A stretch of DNA of 64,000 nucleotides from Devosia rhizoryzae (GTDB lineage Bacteria; Pseudomonadota; Alphaproteobacteria; Rhizobiales; Devosiaceae): contig NZ_CP068046.1 in NCBI RefSeq assembly GCF_016698665.1, positions 2,480,001 to 2,544,000 on the forward strand. Direction: 5' to 3'. The position numbers were made by a program, and so were the translations under genes. The notes beneath the pieces are model-generated. The model saw only the letters and a list, made by a program, of their open reading frames with translations. It searched no databases and had not been told where the DNA came from. Shown in pieces: positions 17,711-26,345 of the stretch (positions within the stretch are counted from its first letter, which is position 1; every line of letters starts with the position of its first letter).

Positions 17711-18991
17711 ATGGACTATCGCGGTATTTTCGAGGATGCAGTGGACACGCTGCGGGCGGAAAAGCGCTATCGCGTGTTTGCCGATCTCGAACGCATCGCC
17801 GGCCGTTTTCCCAAGGCCGTATATCGCGACGACAGCGACAATGCCCGCGAAATAACCATCTGGTGCTCCAACGATTACCTCGGGATGGGGCAGCACGAAA
17901 AAGTCGTCGCCGCCATGCAGGAAACCGCAGGCGCTATGGGTGTCGGCGCCGGCGGCACGCGCAATATTTCGGGCACCAACCGGCCGCTGGTCGAGCTCGA
18001 GCGCTCGCTCGCCGACCTCCATCGCAAGGAAGCGGCGCTGGTTTTTACCTCCGGCTTTGTTTCCAACGAAGCTGCGATCTCGACGATTGCCCGGCTCCTG
18101 CCCGATTGCATCATTTTTTCCGATCAGCTCAACCACGCCTCGATGATCCAGGGCGTGCGCCAGTCCGGCATGGAAAAGAAGATCTTCAGGCACAATGACG
18201 TGGCGCACCTGCGCGAACTCTTGAGCCAGGTCGATCGCAAGCGGCCAAAGTTGATCGCCTTCGAGTCGGTTTATTCGATGGACGGCGATATCGCCCCCAT
18301 CAAGGAAATCTGCGATCTGGCCGAGGAATTCGGCGCGCTCACCTATATCGACGAAGTCCATGCCGTGGGCATGTATGGTCCGCGCGGCGGCGGCATCGCC
18401 GAGCGCGACGGCTTGATGGAGCGCATCGACATCATCGAGGGCACGCTGGCTAAGGGCTTTGGCGTGATGGGTGGCTATATCGCGGCGAACCGCTCGATCG
18501 TCGACGCCGTGCGCTCCTATGCCCCCGAATTCATCTTTACCACTGCCCTGCCCCCGGCGCTTTGCGCGGCGGCCCGAGCCTCGATCGAGCACCTCAAGGG
18601 CAATGGCCAGGAACGGCTGATGCATCAGCGCCAGGCGCGGTTGACCAAGGCCATCCTCGCCGATGCCGGCCTGCCCGTGATGGCCACCCACACCCATATC
18701 GTGCCGCTGATCGTGGGCGACGCCCGTGCGGTGAAGGCGGCCAGCGACATGCTGCTCGACAAGCACAATATCTATATTCAGCCGATCAATTATCCGACCG
18801 TGCCCAAGGGCACGGAGCGTCTGCGCATCACACCGACGCCGCTTCATACCGACGAGATGGTGTTCGAGCTGCGCCATGCGCTGGTGAGCGTTTGGACGGC
18901 GCTGGAACTGCCGCGCGAGAGGGCCGATGCGGCGATCACCGCCAGCAAGCTAACCAGCGGAGATTTGACGCTGCCGAGTCTGGGCGGCTAA
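17711..18991 (+). CDS. hemA: 5-aminolevulinate synthase
   Basis: The 426-residue PLP enzyme condenses glycine and succinyl-CoA to 5-aminolevulinate, the first step of haem synthesis in alphaproteobacteria. The start [15 protein letters not shown], the [12 protein letters not shown] block, the glycine-rich [12 protein letters not shown] loop, [12 protein letters not shown] and the PLP lysine in [12 protein letters not shown] are all present. Length is normal for ALAS. The gene is monocistronic with a likely FNR/FixK box upstream, which would tie haem supply to oxygen level. The oxidase operon upstream is a large haem consumer. Confidence 0.97.
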   Translation: MDYRGIFEDAVDTLRAEKRYRVFADLERIAGRFPKAVYRDDSDNAREITIWCSNDYLGMGQHEKVVAAMQETAGAMGVGAGGTRNISGTNRPLVELERSLADLHRKEAALVFTSGFVSNEAAISTIARLLPDCIIFSDQLNHASMIQGVRQSGMEKKIFRHNDVAHLRELLSQVDRKRPKLIAFESVYSMDGDIAPIKEICDLAEEFGALTYIDEVHAVGMYGPRGGGIAERDGLMERIDIIEGTLAKGFGVMGGYIAANRSIVDAVRSYAPEFIFTTALPPALCAAARASIEHLKGNGQERLMHQRQARLTKAILADAGLPVMATHTHIVPLIVGDARAVKAASDMLLDKHNIYIQPINYPTVPKGTERLRITPTPLHTDEMVFELRHALVSVWTALELPRERADAAITASKLTSGDLTLPSLGG

Positions 18992-19062
18992 GGCGGACCT
19001 ATCAGGGCCGACATCGGCGCCTCGATCGCACCGATGACTTGATCAGGCAGGCGGAACCGCCG

Positions 19063-19133
19063 ACACCCCCTTCCGAGCTGCGCTAAGCCTAGCGGCTAAG
19101 CTCCGCTTGCCTTCCCCTCAAGGGGGAAGGTCG
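19063..19133 (+). repeat. Family-B REP-like element (copy 1)
   Basis: It starts ACACCCCCTTCCGAGC and ends with the hairpin CCTTCCCCTCAAGGGGGAAGG. Its middle differs from the 75-bp copies at 19173-19247 and 21314-21388, and it lies head to head with the former. Confidence 0.75.
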
Positions 19134-19172
19134 ATTCGGTGGGTGTGGCACTATCGAGCCAAAGTCACGAGA

Positions 19173-19247
19173 CCCACCTTCCCCCTCAGAGGGGAAGGCA
19201 AGCAGAGCTTGGCGAGGAACGAGCCTAGCGGCGCTCGGAAGGGGGTG
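19173..19247 (-). repeat. Family-B REP-like element (copy 2)
   Basis: This 75-bp copy is, on the opposite strand, identical at every base to 21314-21388. It contains the CCTTCCCC/GGGGAAGG hairpin at its left end. Confidence 0.9.
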
Positions 19248-19323
19248 ACTGCTCCGTGCCAAGGAGCCTTAAGTCGCCTTGGTCCCAAGGCAAGGCCGCG
19301 GGACAAATGCTCACCAGCAGCGC

Positions 19324-20217
19324 TTAAGGCAGTGCAATTTCGCGGACCATGTGGGGCTCGCTTGCGGCGTTGCCCGCCTGCATATCGGCGAAATGCGCCT
19401 CGACCACAAAGGCCTTATCGCCGATCTGGGCAACGCCTGCAGGGCCATCAAGGCCGGCTGCGATTTCGGTGATTTCCGCAGTGTCGCCATCAATCGTCGC
19501 GCGCACGAGGCGATTGCCATATTGCTCGACGATCAGGAGAGCAGAACCGTCTTCGGTGGTGCGCATGCCGTCGGGGCCGGACATGGGTTGGGACAAGGTC
19601 AGAGCTTCAAAGCTTGCCGGTTCGGCAGCAGTGTCGATGCGGTAGAGCGCGCCGGTGAAGAGGTCGTTGCCGATCAGTTCGCCATCAAGGAACGCGATGC
19701 CATCGATGCCGCGGATTGCAGGATCGGCCAGCACCACTTCGAGTTGGTCGCCGTTCAAGCGCAGGATGCGCCCGGGATCGCCTTCGGTGAAGCGAAGATC
19801 CGAGACGTAGACGGTGCCATCCGGGCTGACGGCGATATCGGAGCAAAAGCCACCATCGGGGAAGGCGTAGGAGGCGGTTTCCTCGGCGGTGGCGAGGTCG
19901 AAGACCTTGAGCGTCGGCTGGGGCGCGGAGAACTCACCATTGGAGCAGACATAGGCGCTGTCCTCGTGAGCGAAGACGCCAACAACGACAGGACCAATGC
20001 CGGTAATCCAGGGCTCTGCCGTGGTTGCGCCCTTGGCAACGCGGTAGACGGTACCGCCGGTAAAGCTGCCGATCAGCAGATCACCGTCTTTGGTCGAGGA
20101 AATGCTTTCCGGAAATACCGCTTCGCCGACCGTGATCGTTTCTTCCTGCGCCCAAGCGGGCGTGCTTGCCAGAAGGACCAGCGTCAGGGCGGCTAGCCGC
20201 ATATTGCCAAAGTTCAT
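19324..20217 (-). CDS. Secreted SMP-30/gluconolactonase-like beta-propeller protein
   Basis: The start at 20217 is preceded by GAGGAGAC. The 297-residue protein has a signal peptide (cut after TPAWA, about residue 24), then repeated propeller blades with SPDGTVYVSD, GIDGIAFLDG and GPDGMRTTEDG, the pattern of SMP-30/gluconolactonase/LRE-like proteins. These often hydrolyse lactones or simply bind ligands. Periplasmic location is expected. No operon partner is adjacent. The function is inferred from fold only. Confidence 0.7.
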   Translation of the reverse strand: MNFGNMRLAALTLVLLASTPAWAQEETITVGEAVFPESISSTKDGDLLIGSFTGGTVYRVAKGATTAEPWITGIGPVVVGVFAHEDSAYVCSNGEFSAPQPTLKVFDLATAEETASYAFPDGGFCSDIAVSPDGTVYVSDLRFTEGDPGRILRLNGDQLEVVLADPAIRGIDGIAFLDGELIGNDLFTGALYRIDTAAEPASFEALTLSQPMSGPDGMRTTEDGSALLIVEQYGNRLVRATIDGDTAEITEIAAGLDGPAGVAQIGDKAFVVEAHFADMQAGNAASEPHMVREIALP

Positions 20218-20359
20218 TATAGTCTCCTCAATCGCCAAAGTGCTGACTGTTGCAGCATAAGGGCGACGGCGCCAGCCCTGTAGCGTGATCTAGGCGAAGA
20301 GTTGGCGGGGCTGCGACGCCAGCACGACCGCTCCTATGCGGGCTCCGTGGAACTCATAC

Positions 20360-20400
20360 GCGCTTAGCGACAGAGGGTTGAACCCACTGTCGCTAAGCGC
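20360..20400. repeat. 41-bp near-perfect palindrome
   Basis: Outer arms GCGCTTAGCGACAG (20360-20373) and CTGTCGCTAAGCGC (20387-20400) are perfect. Inner arms GGGTT/AACCC continue the stem around one G, with only an A:A mismatch between. TTTT follows on the plus strand. Both flanking genes are on the minus strand, so it is not a simple terminator in the sense direction. It may be one anyway, or a protein-binding site. Confidence 0.7.
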
Positions 20401-20423
20401 TTTTCGCCAAGTCTGACCTGCGA

Positions 20424-21059
20424 TTAGCTGGTCAGCACTATGCGCATCAGGTCCGCCGTGTTCTTGGCGCCGAGCTTTTCCATGACGCGGGCGCGATGGA
20501 CTTCGATGGTGCGGGGGGAGATGCCCAGTTCGCGGCCGGCTTCCTTGTTGGATTGGCCATTGGTGATGAGCTGGAGCACTTCGCGTTCGCGCGGGGTGAG
20601 CTGGGCGAAGCCGCGCACTTCGACGGGGCGGCGGCCGGACTGCATGGCGCCCAGGTGAACGTCCTTGCGCAGGGCATCGCGAATAATGGTCAGCAGATGT
20701 TCGCTGTCGATGGGCTTGCTGAGGACGTCCGTCGCCCCCAGCTTCATGGCGGTAACAGCAGCCTCAAGCTGTGGCGCGTTGGAGAGCATGACCACAACGG
20801 CGCCATTGCCAAGCGCTTTCGTCCGCCGCAGTAGGCTGAGACCGCTTTCCTCGCCGATGGCGAGATTTATTACAGCTACGTCAGGTTGGCGGCGATCCAG
20901 AGCCGTGAGGAAGTGACCGGTATCGAGGGAAAATACTGTCTGAAATCCTTCGAGCCGAAATAATACGCTCAGGGATTCGCAAGTGTGCGGATCGGGATCG
21001 ACGATATGAACGAGGCGGTCGCGATTCAAAAATGCGTGGTAATAATTGTTTGTAGTCAT
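20424..21059 (-). CDS. LuxR/FixJ-type response regulator with Asn at the phosphoacceptor site
   Basis: The 211-residue protein has an N-terminal receiver domain (residues 15-125) and a C-terminal LuxR-type HTH (LTPREREVLQLITNG, SPRTIEVHRARVMEKL). The position of the phosphorylated Asp (VINLAI, residue 65) is Asn, codon AAT. The acidic pair is spread as D21-P-D23, while the switch Ser93 and Lys115 (SKP) are kept. The receiver may therefore be phosphorylation-independent. The hybrid kinase at 22204-23823 is a possible partner in the same pathway. The promoter region is long and rich in repeats. Confidence 0.88.
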   Translation of the reverse strand: MTTNNYYHAFLNRDRLVHIVDPDPHTCESLSVLFRLEGFQTVFSLDTGHFLTALDRRQPDVAVINLAIGEESGLSLLRRTKALGNGAVVVMLSNAPQLEAAVTAMKLGATDVLSKPIDSEHLLTIIRDALRKDVHLGAMQSGRRPVEVRGFAQLTPREREVLQLITNGQSNKEAGRELGISPRTIEVHRARVMEKLGAKNTADLMRIVLTS

Positions 21060-21227
21060 GCCTAAGGCCCTTCAGCAAGTACTGACGAGGTCCCGGACGT
21101 AATCGTGGCCGCTACTTCCGAGATGCGTGCCATGATTGACCGCAACACCCGAGCCTATACTTGTATTTTGCTCTAGGTGAAGACGCCCTCCGACAGGGAC
21201 TCTCCGTACTGAACACTACTTACGGGT

Positions 21228-21311
21228 TAGGAATAAAAGTAAGAAGCAGGAGTGTCAACGACATTATTCCTATTCTAGGAATAATCGGCTAGGATGGCGA
21301 TACGGGAATAA
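21228..21311. promoter_or_regulatory. Cluster of GGAATAA motifs with a 23-bp perfect inverted repeat
   Basis: TAGGAATAA occurs at 21228-21236. ATTATTCCTA (21263-21272) and TAGGAATAAT (21276-21285) form a perfect inverted repeat with a 3-nt centre. GGAATAA recurs at 21305-21311. The cluster lies about 170-250 bp upstream of the response regulator start in AT-rich DNA, so an operator for that regulator is possible but unproven. Confidence 0.45.
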
Positions 21312-21313
21312 GG

Positions 21314-21388
21314 CACCCCCTTCCGAGCGCCGCTAGGCTCGTTCCTCGCCAAGCTCTGCTTGCCTTCCCCTCTGAGGGGGAAGGTGGG
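21314..21388 (+). repeat. Family-B REP-like element (copy 3)
   Basis: The 75 bp are identical to the reverse complement of 19173-19247, 2.1 kb away. Together they flank the beta-propeller and response regulator genes. Confidence 0.9.
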
Positions 21389-21540
21389 AATCGAGTCCGT
21401 CGCGGGCCCGGAGATCCCTTTCCCCTTGAGGGGCACTATTCAGAAATGACGCTCGCAATGTGATTGTTCATCGCATCCCTCCCCTTGAGGGGAGGGCCGG
21501 AACTGATGGGTTCGATCAAGAGAAGCGTCCAAACTGAACA

Positions 21541-21608
21541 GCCCCCCCCTCCGACAGGCGGGTACCTAAGCTTAGCCGCGCGGCTTAGCGAAGGTAGGGT
21601 GGGGGTGT
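21541..21608. repeat. Diverged family-B-like element
   Basis: It has the same general plan (C-run, CTCCGACAGG, a CTTAGCCGCGCGGCTTAG palindrome in the middle, G-run end GGTGGGGGTG) but low identity to the 75-bp copies. It sits just downstream of mscL. Confidence 0.5.
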
Positions 21609-21632
21609 GCGATCTCGCCAGAAACCAACAAA

Positions 21633-22073
21633 TTAGCGTGGCATTCCGCGCAGCGTGTCGCGAATTTCGGTGAGCAAGACTTCTTCCCGCGTTGGTGCAG
21701 GCGTCGTCTGGACCGGCTCCTTGGCGGCTTCGCGCTTGAGAGCGTTGATGCCCTTGACCACCATGAAGAGCACGAAGGCGATAATGGTGAACTTGACCAC
21801 GGCGTTGATGAAGAGCCCGATATTGAGCGTCGCGACACCGGCGGCCTTGGCGGCGGCGACGGAAGGCACTGGCACGTTGCTGGGATTGGAGAGGACAACG
21901 AAAAGGTTGGAGAAATCGATGCCGCCGATGATGAGCCCAATCAGGGGCATGAAGATGTCGTCGACGATAGAGGACACAATGGCGCCGAAGGCCGCGCCGA
22001 TGATGACGCCGATGGCCAGATCGATCATGTTGCCTTTGACGGCGAAGTCACGAAATTCCTTGAACACGCTCAT
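21633..22073 (-). CDS. mscL: Large-conductance mechanosensitive channel
   Basis: This is a typical MscL of 146 aa. N-terminal FKEFRDFAVKGNMIDLAIGV leads into TM1 with the pore glycines/alanines (GVIIGAAFGAIV). A periplasmic loop follows with a longer Asn/Pro/Ala insertion than in E. coli, then TM2 and a charged C-terminal helix. It opens under membrane tension to release solutes on osmotic downshock. It seems monocistronic. Confidence 0.97.
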   Translation of the reverse strand: MSVFKEFRDFAVKGNMIDLAIGVIIGAAFGAIVSSIVDDIFMPLIGLIIGGIDFSNLFVVLSNPSNVPVPSVAAAKAAGVATLNIGLFINAVVKFTIIAFVLFMVVKGINALKREAAKEPVQTTPAPTREEVLLTEIRDTLRGMPR

Positions 22074-22203
22074 GATGTTGTCCCCGCTGGATTAACCCAG
22101 AGCAGGTTTGCCAGAGTTTTGCGCAAAAGCAATGACCTTTTGGTCGGCTTGCATGCGCGCGGACGGGGGCAGATAAAGCGGGGGAACAGTTTGGCTGGAG
22201 CCG

Positions 22204-23823
22204 ATGGTTTTTACCCAGAGCGATACGGCGAACAGCCTTCTGGCGGCGATGGATTTCATCCCGCAAGGCTTTGCGATCTTTGACGCGGGTCTGCGGCTTT
22301 CGGTTTCCAACCAGCGCTATAACGAGCTGCTGCTGCTGCCGGCGGACCTGACGCGGCCGGGATCGGCGCTGTTCGACATTGCACTGTTTCTAGCGGAACG
22401 GGGCGATTTCGGCGGGGGTGATGCGGCGCGGCTGGCGATCGAGCGGATCAACACATTGACCGCCTCGCCGACCACGGTGACGCAGCGCATGACCAGCGCT
22501 GGACAGACGCTGGAGTTTCATTCGAGCCGGTTGCCCGACGGTGGCCTTGCCATCAGCTTTTCCGACGTCACGGCGCGCGTAAAGGCCGAGCAACAGCTCG
22601 AGCAGGTGAACCAGACGCTGGAACGGCGGGTGGGCGAGCGGACGGCGCTGTTGACGCAGGTCAACCGGGAGCTCGAACTTGCGCGCGCCAAGGCGGATGC
22701 CGCCAATCACGACAAGACGCGGTTTCTGGCGGCGGCGAGCCACGACCTCTTGCAGCCGCTCAACGCCGCGCGGCTTTACACTTCGACGCTGATCGAGCGA
22801 GCGAAATCGACGGGCTTTGCGGAACTTGCCAATTCCATAGAGGCGTCGCTGACGGCAGTAGAAGACATCATGTCGGCGCTGCTCGACATTTCGCGGATCG
22901 ATTCCGGGGCGCTGAAACCCCAGCCTGCGGCCATGCAGGCGCAGGACCTGCTCAAGAAAACCGAGGTGGAGTTCGCGCCGCTCGCGCGGGAGCGCTCGAT
23001 TTCGCTGCGCATCGTGCCGACCCGGGCCAATGTGCTGGCGGACCGCTCGCTGGTCGGGCGCATCGTCCAGAACCTTGTTTCCAACGCGATCAAGTATACC
23101 CCAATTGGCGGCAAGGTCTTGGTTGGCCTACGGCGGCGGGGCAATCGCTGGCGGCTGGATGTCATCGACGCTGGGATCGGGTTCAACAAGGATCAGCAGC
23201 GGCTGGTCTTCGCGGAGTTTTCGCGGCTGGAGCGCGGGGCCCGCATGGCGCAAGGGCTGGGACTGGGGCTCTCGATCGTGCAGCGGCTGGTGACGGCGCT
23301 TGGCCTCACCCTTGAAGTCGATAGCGTCGAGGGGCGCGGCTCGCGATTTTCGCTCTACCTGCCCGCAGCGCGCAATGCGCGAGTGGAGGGCCAAAAGGAG
23401 GCGCCGCTTGCGGAAGCGGGGTTCGGGACGCTTGATCTTAAGGTGCTATGCGTCGACAACGAGATCGCAATCCTCGAAGCCATGGAGGGATTGCTCAGCC
23501 ATTGGGGCTGCGACGTGCGGACGGCGCTGTCACTCAAACAGATCGACCGGGAGCGGCTGCTGGAGGGCTGGTATCCGGACCTCGTGCTGATGGATTATCA
23601 CCTCGACCAGACGTCGGGGCTCGATGCGATCGAATGGCTGCGGCACAACTTGGGCGGGCATCTGCCGGCAGCGCTGGTGACGGCGGATCGAAGTGCCGCG
23701 GTACGGAGCCTGGCCGAGGATCGCGGCATTGCGGTGGTAACCAAGCCCGTCAAACCCGCGGCGCTGCGGGCGACGATCAGCGGACTAGCCAATCAAAGCG
23801 GCCGCTCGGTGCGGGTGGGCTAG
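22204..23823 (+). CDS. PAS-domain hybrid sensor histidine kinase
   Basis: The cytosolic protein of 539 aa has no membrane segment. An N-terminal PAS-like domain spans residues 12-122 (IPQGFAIFDAGLRLSVSNQRY), and a coiled coil spans about 125-170. The dimerisation domain has phospho-His180 (ASHDLLQPLNAARL). The ATPase domain shows an N-box (NLVSNAIKY) and G-box (GLGLGLSIVQ). The C-terminal receiver domain has Asp464 (LVLMDYHLD). The HDLLQPL box is typical of NahK-like orphan hybrid kinases. TGGAG precedes the start. The LuxR regulator beyond mscL may act in the same pathway. The gene overlaps the convergent sthA by 4 bp. Confidence 0.93.
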   Translation: MVFTQSDTANSLLAAMDFIPQGFAIFDAGLRLSVSNQRYNELLLLPADLTRPGSALFDIALFLAERGDFGGGDAARLAIERINTLTASPTTVTQRMTSAGQTLEFHSSRLPDGGLAISFSDVTARVKAEQQLEQVNQTLERRVGERTALLTQVNRELELARAKADAANHDKTRFLAAASHDLLQPLNAARLYTSTLIERAKSTGFAELANSIEASLTAVEDIMSALLDISRIDSGALKPQPAAMQAQDLLKKTEVEFAPLARERSISLRIVPTRANVLADRSLVGRIVQNLVSNAIKYTPIGGKVLVGLRRRGNRWRLDVIDAGIGFNKDQQRLVFAEFSRLERGARMAQGLGLGLSIVQRLVTALGLTLEVDSVEGRGSRFSLYLPAARNARVEGQKEAPLAEAGFGTLDLKVLCVDNEIAILEAMEGLLSHWGCDVRTALSLKQIDRERLLEGWYPDLVLMDYHLDQTSGLDAIEWLRHNLGGHLPAALVTADRSAAVRSLAEDRGIAVVTKPVKPAALRATISGLANQSGRSVRVG

Positions 23824-25289
23824 GTAATTGGCGCCGGCGTTTCGGGGCTCATGTCGGGCGTGGCCGTTGCCTTGTCCATCACGGGCGCGACTGGGGTGAC
23901 GCGCGGCATGCGGTTCCAGGCGTCGAGGGCGGCGATCTTGTAGGCTTCGGCGAGTGTTGGGTAGTTGAAGGTGTTTTCGACGAAATAGTCGAGCGTAGCG
24001 CCGAGGTTCAGCACGGCCTGTCCGATATGGATCAGCTCGGTCGCGCCCTCCCCCACGATGTGGACGCCGAGGAGCTTGCGCGTTTCCAGTGAGACGATCA
24101 TCTTCATCATGCCGGACTGGAGGCCCATGATGTGGCCGCGCGAGGTTTCGCGGAAGCGGGCAACGCCGCATTCATAGGGGATCTTCTGCTCGCGCACCTG
24201 TGCCTCGGTGAGGCCGATGGTCGAGATTTCCGGCACGGCATAGATGCCATAGGGGAAGAAATCGGGCGCCGGCGGCATCTTGGCGTCAAAGGCATGCAGC
24301 GCAGCGATGCGGCCCTGCTCCATCGAAGTGGAGGCAAGGGCGGGGAAACCGATGACATCGCCGGCGGCATAGATATGCGGAATCTGGGTCTGGAAGGTGG
24401 CGGGATCGACCTTGAGGCGGCCTCGCTCGTCAGGCACGACGCCGCAGCTCTCGAGGCCAAGACCTGCCGTGGCGCCGACGCGGCCGGCGGCATAGAGCAG
24501 CATGTCGGAGCGCACCTGGCGGCCATCGCTGAGATAGGCGACGGCCCAGCCCTGCGCGTCCTTTTCGACACGCTCGACCTTGCCGCCGAGGCGCAGGGTC
24601 ACGCCGCGCTGGCGCAGGTCGTGGGTGAATTCCTCGATGATTTCGCGATCGATGAAATCGAGGAAATTGTCTCGCGGTTCGATGATGGTGACCGGCACGT
24701 CGAGCGCGGAAAAGATGGTCGCGTATTCGATACCAATGACGCCAGCGCCGACCACGGTGAGGCTGCGCGGCACGCGCAATTCGGAGACCAGCGTGTCGCT
24801 ATCGAGCACGGTGTGATTGTCAAACGCGATCGTGGGCGGACGGTAGGGGCTGGTGCCGACGGCGATCACTGCGAAGTCGAAGGCGAAGACATGCGGCTCA
24901 CCATCGTGACCGGTGACGGTGACGTGGTACTCGTCTTTGAAGCGGGCCAGACCGCCAAAGGTGCGGACGCCGTTTCGGGCGAACTGGTGTTCGAGGACCT
25001 CGATCTCGTAATCGAGCGTTTTGCGCAGGCGCGCGCCGAGATCCTTGCCCTCGATCTCTTTCTTGACGCGATAGGCCATGCCGTAGAAGCCGCGTTCACG
25101 CCAACCGGACAGGTTGAGTACGGTTTCGCGCAGAGTCTTGGAGGGGATGGTGCCGGTGTGGACGGACACGCCGCCGAGGCGCAGGCGGTTTTCGACGACC
25201 AGGACCGACTTGCCCAACTTTGCCGCCTGGATGGCAGCGCGGCGGCCGGCGGGGCCAGAGCCGATGACGACGAGATCGAAGCGTTCCAC
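23820..25289 (-). CDS. sthA: Soluble pyridine nucleotide transhydrogenase
   Basis: This is a flavoprotein of the disulfide reductase superfamily, 489 aa, with GSGPAGRRAA for FAD near residue 10 and a second Rossmann motif VVGAGVIGIEYA. The redox CxxxxC pair seen in dihydrolipoamide dehydrogenase is absent. The matching segment reads TIPSKTLRE, as in SthA (Si-specific NAD(P)+ transhydrogenase). The enzyme equilibrates NADPH and NADH in the cytosol. It has a Pro/Thr-rich C-terminal tail of about 25 residues beyond the usual end. Confidence 0.9.
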   Translation of the reverse strand: MERFDLVVIGSGPAGRRAAIQAAKLGKSVLVVENRLRLGGVSVHTGTIPSKTLRETVLNLSGWRERGFYGMAYRVKKEIEGKDLGARLRKTLDYEIEVLEHQFARNGVRTFGGLARFKDEYHVTVTGHDGEPHVFAFDFAVIAVGTSPYRPPTIAFDNHTVLDSDTLVSELRVPRSLTVVGAGVIGIEYATIFSALDVPVTIIEPRDNFLDFIDREIIEEFTHDLRQRGVTLRLGGKVERVEKDAQGWAVAYLSDGRQVRSDMLLYAAGRVGATAGLGLESCGVVPDERGRLKVDPATFQTQIPHIYAAGDVIGFPALASTSMEQGRIAALHAFDAKMPPAPDFFPYGIYAVPEISTIGLTEAQVREQKIPYECGVARFRETSRGHIMGLQSGMMKMIVSLETRKLLGVHIVGEGATELIHIGQAVLNLGATLDYFVENTFNYPTLAEAYKIAALDAWNRMPRVTPVAPVMDKATATPDMSPETPAPIT

Positions 25290-25369
25290 GAGCTATCCCC
25301 CAGATGCGGCGAAGCTAAGCGGGCAGTGTGACATTGCCGTTAAGTTTTGCCCAAGGCAGCCGATGCAGG

Positions 25370-26233
25370 TCAGGCCTGCACCATGGGCTCACCAAGGTCG
25401 GGCAGGCCATAGAAGTCGCGCACGATGGCCCAGCCTTCTTCCGCCGTATCGACCACGGTGAAAAGATCGGGATCCGTGGGGGCGATGGTCCCCGCTTCGG
25501 CCAAGGCTTCGAGGTTGATGACCTTTGTCCAGAAGTCGCGGCCGAAGAGCAGGAGCGGCACCTTGTCCATGCGACCGGTCTGGATCAGCGTCAGCGTTTC
25601 GAAGAACTCGTCGAGCGTGCCGAAGCCACCCGGGAAGACGGCGACGACCTTGGCGCGCAGCAGGAAGTGGATCTTGCGGGTGGCGAAATAGTGGAAGTTG
25701 AAGGACAGGTCGGGCGTCACGAAAAGGTTGGGCGCCTGTTCGTGCGGCAGAACGATGTTGAGGCCGATCGATGGCGCGCCCATGTCGGTGGCGCCGCGAT
25801 TGCCGGCCTCCATGACGCCGGGGCCACCGCCGGTGACGACGACGAAGTCCTTGGACTGGAGGCTCAGCGAAGTTTGCGACGCCAACTGTGCGAAGCGGCG
25901 CGCCTCGTCATAGTAGCGGGAGGCTGCTTCGAGATTTTGCTTTTGCGTCTCGTTCTTGGCCGCCCAGGCCGGCTTCCCGGGCTCGGGGATACGGGCGCCG
26001 CCGAAGAGGACAACGGTGGAAATGATGCCGCGTTCGCGCAGGCGGCTTTCAGTCTTGAGGTATTCGAGCTGGAAGCGAATGCCGCGCGTATCCTCGGAGG
26101 TGAGGAACTCGTCGTCGGCGAAAGCCAGCCGATAGGTCGGGCTGCGGGTCTGGGGGGTATCGGGGACCTTGTTGGCGGCCGCGACGTCCTCGCTCGACGT
26201 GCGCAATGATGTGGGATGGCGACGCTTGGCCAA
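25370..26233 (-). CDS. LOG-family (TIGR00730) nucleotide phosphoribohydrolase-like protein
   Basis: The 287-residue protein has the LOG signature FPGGFGTLDEFFE and the nucleotide loop VTGGGPGVMEAGNRGA. Family members cleave nucleoside 5'-monophosphates at the N-glycosidic bond (cytokinin-activating enzymes in plants; purine nucleosidases such as PpnN in bacteria). An N-terminal extension of about 80 residues precedes the core. The start is TTG at 26233, supported by AAGGAG 6 nt upstream. Confidence 0.85.
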   Translation of the reverse strand: MAKRRHPTSLRTSSEDVAAANKVPDTPQTRSPTYRLAFADDEFLTSEDTRGIRFQLEYLKTESRLRERGIISTVVLFGGARIPEPGKPAWAAKNETQKQNLEAASRYYDEARRFAQLASQTSLSLQSKDFVVVTGGGPGVMEAGNRGATDMGAPSIGLNIVLPHEQAPNLFVTPDLSFNFHYFATRKIHFLLRAKVVAVFPGGFGTLDEFFETLTLIQTGRMDKVPLLLFGRDFWTKVINLEALAEAGTIAPTDPDLFTVVDTAEEGWAIVRDFYGLPDLGEPMVQA

Positions 26234-26345
26234 GGCTTGCTCCTTGCTCGATGCCGCAAATCGCAGCCGGATTGGTTCTTGAAGGGCTTAACCAGCGCTT
26301 GCGGATCGGGCAAGGCGCTGACGTGGTTTTCAGATCGGCAAAGCT

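Larger units (their letters stand above)
18992..19323. other. Intergenic region with facing repeat elements
   Basis: This 332-bp gap after hemA holds no gene. It carries two family-B hairpin repeats in opposite orientation (19063-19133 and 19173-19247), described separately. No clear intrinsic terminator of hemA is seen apart from these hairpins. Confidence 0.6.
21060..21632. other. 573-bp intergenic region rich in repeats
   Basis: The region lies between the response regulator start and the end of mscL. It holds a cluster of GGAATAA motifs (21228-21311), a 75-bp family-B element (21314-21388), small CCCCTTGAGGGG-type hairpins near 21430 and 21480-21497, and another B-like element (21541-21608). 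No coding frame looks real. Confidence 0.6.
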
